A stretch of 64,000 nucleotides of DNA from Strongylocentrotus droebachiensis (lineage: Eukaryota > Echinodermata > Echinoidea > Camarodonta > Strongylocentrotidae), in contig JAVYIG010005381.1 of the NCBI GenBank assembly GCA_035222895.1, positions 1 to 64,000 of the forward strand, in the 5' to 3' direction. The notes under the pieces were generated by a model that searched no databases, was not told where the DNA came from, and saw nothing but the letters and a program-made list of their open reading frames with translations. Positions 63,778 to 64,000 of this stretch are shown piece by piece; the first letter of the stretch is position 1, and every line of letters starts with the position of its first letter. The position numbers and the translations under genes were made by a program.

Positions 63778-64000
63778 CTGTTGGAAAGAGAAAATGTCAC
63801 CTCTTTAACTACATTTGCTTTTCATGTTTTTAAATTTGCATAATTTAAATTAAATTTTAAACAAATACGAATCAATATATATCAATCGCCTGCTGTGAAC
63901 CCGAAAGTTGGTAACTAAAGAATTCAAACCCTTTTGGCGTTTCAGTAAATTATATCTGAGGTGAAAATTATTCGAAGCTGCTTGAAGCTATTTTGACAGG

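Larger units (their letters stand above)
53268..64000. other. Introns of the lectin receptor gene
   Basis: Apart from the repeats listed separately, the introns hold: CA/GT-rich and C-run sequence near 53,990-54,062, a C-run at 55,890-55,908, a SINE-body fragment near 55,330-55,405 (minus strand), MITE-tip-like CGTACGCCACTG at about 59,323-59,337, T- and G-runs at 60,350-60,380 and 60,500-60,512. 53,803-54,262, 54,386-55,057, 61,861-62,668, 62,809-63,661 and 63,778-64,000 show nothing I can name. Confidence 0.5.

Noticed and set aside
1..64000. CRISPR array, operons or bacterial genes
   Set aside because: Tandem repeats here lack unique spacers of constant length, and all recognised genes have introns.

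Overview
The window is animal (eukaryotic) DNA. It is AT-rich, full of microsatellites, poly-G/poly-C runs and interspersed repeats, and its genes are split into short exons joined by GT-AG introns. Expanded secreted metalloproteinases, a receptor with C-type lectin domains and Tie-like EGF modules, a tyrosine-recombinase retroelement with A1-B1-A2-B2 split repeats and several MITE and tRNA-derived SINE families point to an echinoderm, most likely a sea urchin. That assignment is inference from gene content; no species can be named. All recognised host genes lie on the minus strand.

Layout. 1-8,700 is repeat territory: one decayed non-LTR retrotransposon copy (about 6,930 down to 1,175) is broken by a 704-bp MITE with a 10-bp target duplication and by a block of about 4 kb, inside which sits a 3.47-kb terminal-inverted-repeat element carrying two arrays of a 51-bp minisatellite. 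8,703-12,374 holds the 3' exons of a YWTD/LDL-receptor class B type gene. 18,715-24,140 holds a complete seven-exon secreted matrix metalloproteinase (MMP). 27,998-33,397 holds six exons of a paralogous MMP whose 5' end is not found. 33,973-39,414 is a Ngaro-type retroelement with a broken tyrosine recombinase and an intact-looking SGNH hydrolase, but no recognisable reverse transcriptase. 43,488-43,898 is a signal-peptide exon of an unknown secreted protein. 43,900-52,900 is mostly repeats. 52,940-63,777 holds the last 14 exons of a large receptor.

The genes. The two MMPs are tandem paralogs with matching exon phases, and two exons have identical lengths (246 and 165 bp). They differ in their pro-regions: one has a very short propeptide, the other has a normal cysteine-switch context followed by a linker of about 60 residues ending in a minimal furin site. 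The receptor has two C-type lectin domains, two Ig-like exons, five EGF-like exons, one membrane helix and a cytoplasmic tail with nine tyrosines, including ITAM-like and Grb2-type motifs. It has no kinase domain. It is the best candidate in the window for an undescribed signalling molecule.

Limits. Exon borders were set by hand from splice consensus and reading-phase continuity. Start exons are missing for three of the five host genes. Repeat families were recognised from internal copies and terminal features, not from a library search.
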